Assembly: GCA_900770075.1 (NCBI GenBank)
Contig: CAAGIZ010000245.1
Location: 1 to 17,576 of the forward strand
Source of the DNA: Spirochaetia bacterium
Lineage (GTDB): Bacteria > Spirochaetota > Spirochaetia > Treponematales > Treponemataceae
DNA length: 17,576 nucleotides
Direction of reading: 5' to 3'
The translations under genes and the position numbers were made by a program. Shown piece by piece: positions 14,247 to 17,576 of this stretch. Below the pieces are notes generated by a model, which was given only the letters and a program-made list of their open reading frames with translations, did not search any database and was not told the DNA's origin. Position 1 is the stretch's first letter. Each line of letters opens with the position of its first letter.

Positions 14247-14311
14247 AAAAGGGAACTGTAAAAACAAACTTTTTATGGTTCTTTGTCCAGAATTTAAAAA
14301 ACGAGGTATTT

Positions 14312-16132
14312 ATGAAAAAGTTTTTTCTTTCGGCCGTTTTTATGGCAGCGTTTTTCTGCAGTTTTGCACAGGTGAGCGTTGATCCCACCGACAGTTTTTA
14401 TTCCCATGCACAGAACTGGGAACTGAAGGGCTATATTCCTGCGCTTCCTCAGATTCGCCCTTATCCTGCCGGCCTGGTAAAGTCAATTCTGGAAACCGTA
14501 ATGGTGGAAGGTGAAAAAAAAGACCGGGAACTGGCCCTCTACGAATATGAAAGAATTTTCAGCAAAAAAATGAGCGTTTATGTAACTGGAGAGGGAGAAT
14601 TCAAGAATTCCGAAAACCTGACGGAAGAAACCAAAAAACAGACGAAAAACGTCAAGGGAGAGGGCGGCGTTTCCGGCGAAATAATCTTCAATCCATACAT
14701 ATCCTTCGGTTTTGACCTGGGAATGTATGCAGAAGTTACGGATTATGAGGATATAGCCCCTCTTTACAAAAACAAGGCTCCTGATTCAGTCTTTGATGCT
14801 TCCAGCATAGGTCCAATGGAACTCTTTCTGGACTGGAATACAAACGTTGCACTGGGCACAGACAGGTACTATGTAATGGCAGGTTTAAGCAAGACAGGGT
14901 ACGGTCCTTTTTTAGGTGACGGTCTTGCCCTCAACGATACGGCCTTTCACTCGGCAAACCTTCTCTTAAACATAACAAGGGAAAAATGGAGTTACTCTTC
15001 CGTTTTTGAGATTATCGGTGCTACGACCAACAATCCTTATTATTACGAGGATCACAGCGACGGAAAATACCTTTCATTCCATTCAATAAATTTCCGTCCA
15101 AATTCCCATATTGAGCTTTCATATTACGAAAACATTGTCTTTGGCCCTAACATGAACCTGTCCTACATCTTCCCTGTTCCATACATGCCGATTCAGAATA
15201 TCGGAGGAGCCAACGACAACCTTCAGATGGGGCTTTTACTCAGCATAAGGCCGGCCAAGGGGCTTTTGTGGGCAACGGACATCTTTGTGGATGACATCGA
15301 AGTAAACGACATAGTAAAGCTTAATTTTGACACAAAAATCCGTGTAGCGGGGCAGACCGGAGTTGTTTTTGCACCGTCAAATTCTGACTGCAAAAGCATA
15401 GGTTTTAACTACCAGATGGTTCTTCCCTACGTTTATGCTCACTGGGAGTATGCCACTGATGATTCCGGGGAAATTTTCGGGGCAACTGCAAACCGTCAGA
15501 ACTACACCAATGCAGGGGTGAATATAGGTTCCGTACTGGATCCAAACTCCGACAAGGTTTCTTTTCACGCAGACTTTTCGCCGAAGCCGTTTTTGAGATT
15601 CAGTTTTGTTACGAATTTCATCCGTCATGCAAATTCTGCAGAAGCCTTTGACGAAGATGATGCAGCCCTTTACGTTCTTGCAAAGGAAGGGCAGTATGCC
15701 ACAGACGGTTCGGCCTACATGCACCAGATGTTTTCTGATCCGGACAGCACGTCTGGAACTCACGTGGATCAGGCATGGGAAAACCTCGGCTTTATGACCT
15801 CTGACCACAAACTGAGCGTTCTTCAGGCATCCTTAAAAACAGAAATTGACCTTCCTTCCACAAAAAAAGGCAGGATGACGCTTTTTGCAGGCTACACCTT
15901 TGAGTTTGTAAAAAACGCCGGCGTAAACAAAAACATCTATAAAGGCGGAACGATAAACTGGAGCTACGATTCTTCCGGGGATAAATATATGCTTGACGGT
16001 TCAGAGTCCTCAAAAGAAGCTGTCTTTGCAAAAGCCAGGGAAGTTGCCGCAGCCCAGAAACAGCAATGGACAGATTCCCTGACAGACCGGGTGAACCACT
16101 ATGTCAGCCTTGGTTTCAGGTACGTCTATTAA
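14312..16132 (+). CDS. Predicted outer-membrane beta-barrel protein, Wzi-like (paralogue 2)
   Basis: This is a 606-residue exported protein. The signal peptide MKKFFLSAVFMAAFFCSFA is cleaved probably before QVS. The N-terminal helical domain (NWELKGYIPALPQIRPYPAGLVKSIL...EYERIF) parallels that of the upstream protein. The middle has AGLSKTGYGPFLGDGLALN and, further on, GLLWATDIFVDDIEVND, typical of Wzi-type barrels as I recall them. The C-terminus VSLGFRYVY ends in an aromatic outer-membrane insertion signal. The ATG at 14312 is preferred over an in-frame ATG at 14228. It has GAGG (14303-14306) and begins exactly at a signal peptide, whereas the longer form would overlap the previous gene. 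The stop overlaps that of thiI on the other strand. Function is probably surface glycan/glycolipid binding or a porin-like role; the family call is moderate. Confidence 0.65.
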   Translation: MKKFFLSAVFMAAFFCSFAQVSVDPTDSFYSHAQNWELKGYIPALPQIRPYPAGLVKSILETVMVEGEKKDRELALYEYERIFSKKMSVYVTGEGEFKNSENLTEETKKQTKNVKGEGGVSGEIIFNPYISFGFDLGMYAEVTDYEDIAPLYKNKAPDSVFDASSIGPMELFLDWNTNVALGTDRYYVMAGLSKTGYGPFLGDGLALNDTAFHSANLLLNITREKWSYSSVFEIIGATTNNPYYYEDHSDGKYLSFHSINFRPNSHIELSYYENIVFGPNMNLSYIFPVPYMPIQNIGGANDNLQMGLLLSIRPAKGLLWATDIFVDDIEVNDIVKLNFDTKIRVAGQTGVVFAPSNSDCKSIGFNYQMVLPYVYAHWEYATDDSGEIFGATANRQNYTNAGVNIGSVLDPNSDKVSFHADFSPKPFLRFSFVTNFIRHANSAEAFDEDDAALYVLAKEGQYATDGSAYMHQMFSDPDSTSGTHVDQAWENLGFMTSDHKLSVLQASLKTEIDLPSTKKGRMTLFAGYTFEFVKNAGVNKNIYKGGTINWSYDSSGDKYMLDGSESSKEAVFAKAREVAAAQKQQWTDSLTDRVNHYVSLGFRYVY

Positions 16133-17385
16133 ACCTGTGACTGCTGGGGCATGGGAACAATAACTGCATGGTCTTTTGAAAGCTTTTCGGTGTTTTCTTT
16201 TGTTCCCCAGTTTTGAGCTACAAAACCGGCGGCTTCAAAGCGCATGAGCTGTCGGCTGTTGAAGGCTTCTTCCAGAAGAGACTCAACTTCAAGACTTTCA
16301 AAAATCCTTGCAGCCTCTTCCAGCGGGGCTTTGAGGACAGGATGTTTCGGACTGAAAAGAACGCAGCAGTCTTCGTAAGGCAAAATGGAAGTTTCGTAGG
16401 TGCCGATTTCCCTTGCTGTGGTGATGATTTCTTCCTTGTCCAGTCCCACCAAGGGTCTTAAAAGGGGAAGCCCGCAGGCAGATTCAGTTACTGCCATGTT
16501 TTCTATGGTTTGGCTTGCAACCTGCCCCAGACTCTCGCCTGTGATAAGGCAGTCCGCACCGATTCTCTTTGCAAGCATGGTTGCAACCTTCATCATGCAC
16601 ATGCGCAGCATAAGGGTGGTGTAGTTTTCCGGGGATTTTTTCTTAATCTGCATCTGTACCTGGGTAAAAGGTATGGTGTTCAGGTGAAGCCTGAGGCCGT
16701 AGCCGCTTACGATTTCTGCCAGTTTTTCAACTTTTTTCTGAGCTTCTTCCGAAGTGTAAGGATAGGAGTGGAAGTAGATGCACTCGACTGTCATTCCCCT
16801 GCGAATCATCCTGTAGCCGGCAACCGGGCTGTCAAGTCCTCCGCTTAAAAGCAGCAGTCCTTTGCCCGAACAGCCCACAGGGAGCCCGCGCCTGCCTTTT
16901 TGAGAATCTGAATAAACATAAACCTTGTCCCTCACTTCCACGGTAAAGGTAACGTCAGGGGAGTGGACGTCTACCGAAAGAATTTGCCGTTCATAGACAA
17001 GGTTTCCGGCTTCCCTCATGATTGAATAGCTGTCCAGCGGAAAACTTTTGTCGCTGCGCCTTGCTTCTATTTTGAATGTTTTTGCACCCTTTTCTTTTTC
17101 GACCAGAGCAAGTTCCAGAACTTTTTTCTGGATGGCTTCTATGTTTTTTTCCGTAACTTCAGCCTTTGCCCAGCCTGTAATGCCCGTAAGCCTGCTGAGT
17201 GTAAATTCCACCGCAGGACAGGCAGATTCCTCACATTCGATGTAAAGCCTTCCAAAGTTAAGGTGAACCTTTGCGTCTACGGAAAGAAGACAGGTTTTTG
17301 CGTTCTGAACCAAAAGTTTTTCAAAAAATTTTAAATTTGAGCCTTTAAGTGTAAGCTCGCCGAGTTTTCCTAAATAAGTAACCAT
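16129..17385 (-). CDS. thiI: tRNA 4-thiouridine synthase, short form without rhodanese domain
   Basis: This 418-residue enzyme adenylates uridine 8 of tRNA and inserts sulfur; ThiI can also supply sulfur for thiamine. The order is an N-terminal ferredoxin-like start GKLGELTLKGSN, a THUMP domain (about 55-165), the PP-loop SGGLDSPVAGY (181-191), and GESLGQVASQT (283-293). EDCCVLFSPKHP (338-349) follows, with the conserved cysteine. It ends without the C-terminal rhodanese domain of E. coli ThiI, so sulfur must reach it by another route, probably directly from a cysteine desulfurase. The ATG at 17385 is chosen because it gives the family N-terminus. An ATG 20 codons upstream would add a hydrophobic tail and overlap the promoter. 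It converges on the barrel gene with overlapping stops. Confidence 0.93.
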   Translation of the reverse strand: MVTYLGKLGELTLKGSNLKFFEKLLVQNAKTCLLSVDAKVHLNFGRLYIECEESACPAVEFTLSRLTGITGWAKAEVTEKNIEAIQKKVLELALVEKEKGAKTFKIEARRSDKSFPLDSYSIMREAGNLVYERQILSVDVHSPDVTFTVEVRDKVYVYSDSQKGRRGLPVGCSGKGLLLLSGGLDSPVAGYRMIRRGMTVECIYFHSYPYTSEEAQKKVEKLAEIVSGYGLRLHLNTIPFTQVQMQIKKKSPENYTTLMLRMCMMKVATMLAKRIGADCLITGESLGQVASQTIENMAVTESACGLPLLRPLVGLDKEEIITTAREIGTYETSILPYEDCCVLFSPKHPVLKAPLEEAARIFESLEVESLLEEAFNSRQLMRFEAAGFVAQNWGTKENTEKLSKDHAVIVPMPQQSQV

Positions 17386-17391
17386 AACCAC

Positions 17392-17420
17392 AATATAACA
17401 GAAAAAAAACACAATGAAAA
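17392..17420 (-). promoter_or_regulatory. Promoter of thiI, predicted leaderless
   Basis: On the minus strand, TTTTCA (17420-17415) and TATATT (17397-17392) are exactly 17 bases apart. A TGT just before the -10 makes it an extended -10. The start codon is 6 bases after the hexamer, so transcription should begin at or next to the A of the ATG. No ribosome site is present. Confidence 0.6.
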
Positions 17421-17497
17421 CCTTGAAAAAAACTGCATATTTCAACTGTTTTATGTTATGATAACCTTAAAATCGGCAAAGACGAATTTTTCAAGGT
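17420..17497. promoter_or_regulatory. ACCTT(G/A)AAAA boxes in the divergent thiI region
   Basis: ACCTTGAAAAA at 17420-17430 on the plus strand recurs as a perfect 11-base inverted copy at 17487-17497. A third, similar box ACCTTAAAAT lies between them (17464-17473). A short palindrome GTTAT-G-ATAAC (17455-17465) is next to the middle box. Box 1 touches the thiI -35. The arrangement suggests operator sites for one regulator of both divergent genes, or a weak long hairpin. The repeats are read directly; the function is inferred. Confidence 0.4.
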
Positions 17498-17541
17498 GCC
17501 GTTATGCTTTTTTGAGATTTTTGTTTTTTATGGGAGAAAAT

Positions 17542-17576
17542 ATGACTTTGGAAGAAAGAGCCGGAAAGGCAAAAGA
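17542..17576 (+). CDS. Start of an unidentified gene, cut by the window end
   Basis: An ATG at 17542 follows GGGAG (17532-17536) at a good distance and opens MTLEERAGKAK before the window ends. An in-frame ATG at 17530 (adding MGEN) is possible but lies ahead of the ribosome site. Eleven residues are too few to assign a family. It is divergent from thiI and may share the regulatory region 17420-17497. Confidence 0.6.
   Translation, partial: MTLEERAGKAK

Noticed and set aside
14228..14311. N-terminal extension of the second barrel protein
   Set aside because: It overlaps the previous gene and places 28 residues before a perfect signal peptide. The ATG at 14312 has a ribosome site.
17386..17445. 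20-codon hydrophobic extension of ThiI, which could look like a membrane anchor
   Set aside because: It covers the predicted -35/-10 promoter, and ThiI proteins begin at the segment encoded from 17385.

Overview
The window looks like chromosomal DNA of a spirochaete, most likely a Treponema. The protein sequences have a treponemal flavour. From memory, the order cdaA - ybbR/cdaR - acpS - DUF2225 - truA - priA also matches a cluster in Borrelia burgdorferi (around BB0008-BB0014). No tRNA, rRNA, CRISPR array, insertion sequence or phage gene is visible. Most of the window is ordinary housekeeping sequence.

Layout. (1) 1-640: a structured leader or intergenic segment, a short RNA polymerase omega-like gene (rpoZ, 155-352), and a 29-residue very basic ribosomal protein of the bS22 / AURKAIP1-COX24 type (475-564) with its own promoter and a textbook terminator. 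(2) 640-944: non-coding, holding copy 1 of a dispersed intergenic repeat. (3) 945-7825, plus strand: dxs, folP, cdaA, cdaR, acpS, a DUF2225 zinc-motif protein and truA. dxs to cdaR overlap or nearly touch and must be co-transcribed; acpS follows after 131 bases, and DUF2225 and truA follow closely. (4) 7826-8022: copy 2 of the repeat plus a terminator. (5) 8023-10902, minus strand: a family-4 uracil-DNA glycosylase followed by priA, 9 bases apart. (6) 10903-11239: copy 3 of the repeat in opposite orientation, then a good promoter. (7) 11240-16132, plus strand: a GT4 glycosyltransferase and two consecutive outer-membrane barrel proteins that look like distant Wzi-type paralogues. (8) 16129-17385, minus strand: thiI, converging on the barrel gene with overlapping stop codons. 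(9) 17386-17576: a divergent regulatory region and the first codons of a further plus-strand gene.

How the genes fit together. dxs feeds isoprenoid (and thiamine/pyridoxal) precursors, folP folate synthesis, cdaA/cdaR cyclic di-AMP signalling at the inner membrane, and acpS acyl-carrier-protein activation. truA and thiI modify tRNA. The glycosylase and PriA act in DNA repair and replication restart. The glycosyltransferase and two barrels form a plausible envelope-glycolipid/outer-membrane unit.

The most interesting signals are non-coding. Three intergenic copies of one repeat family carry a different hairpin at the same internal position. Several genes have a -10 hexamer so close to the start codon that their mRNAs look leaderless. 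A set of ACCTT(G/A)AAAA boxes flanks the thiI divergent promoter. I did not find an obvious new defence or mobile system.
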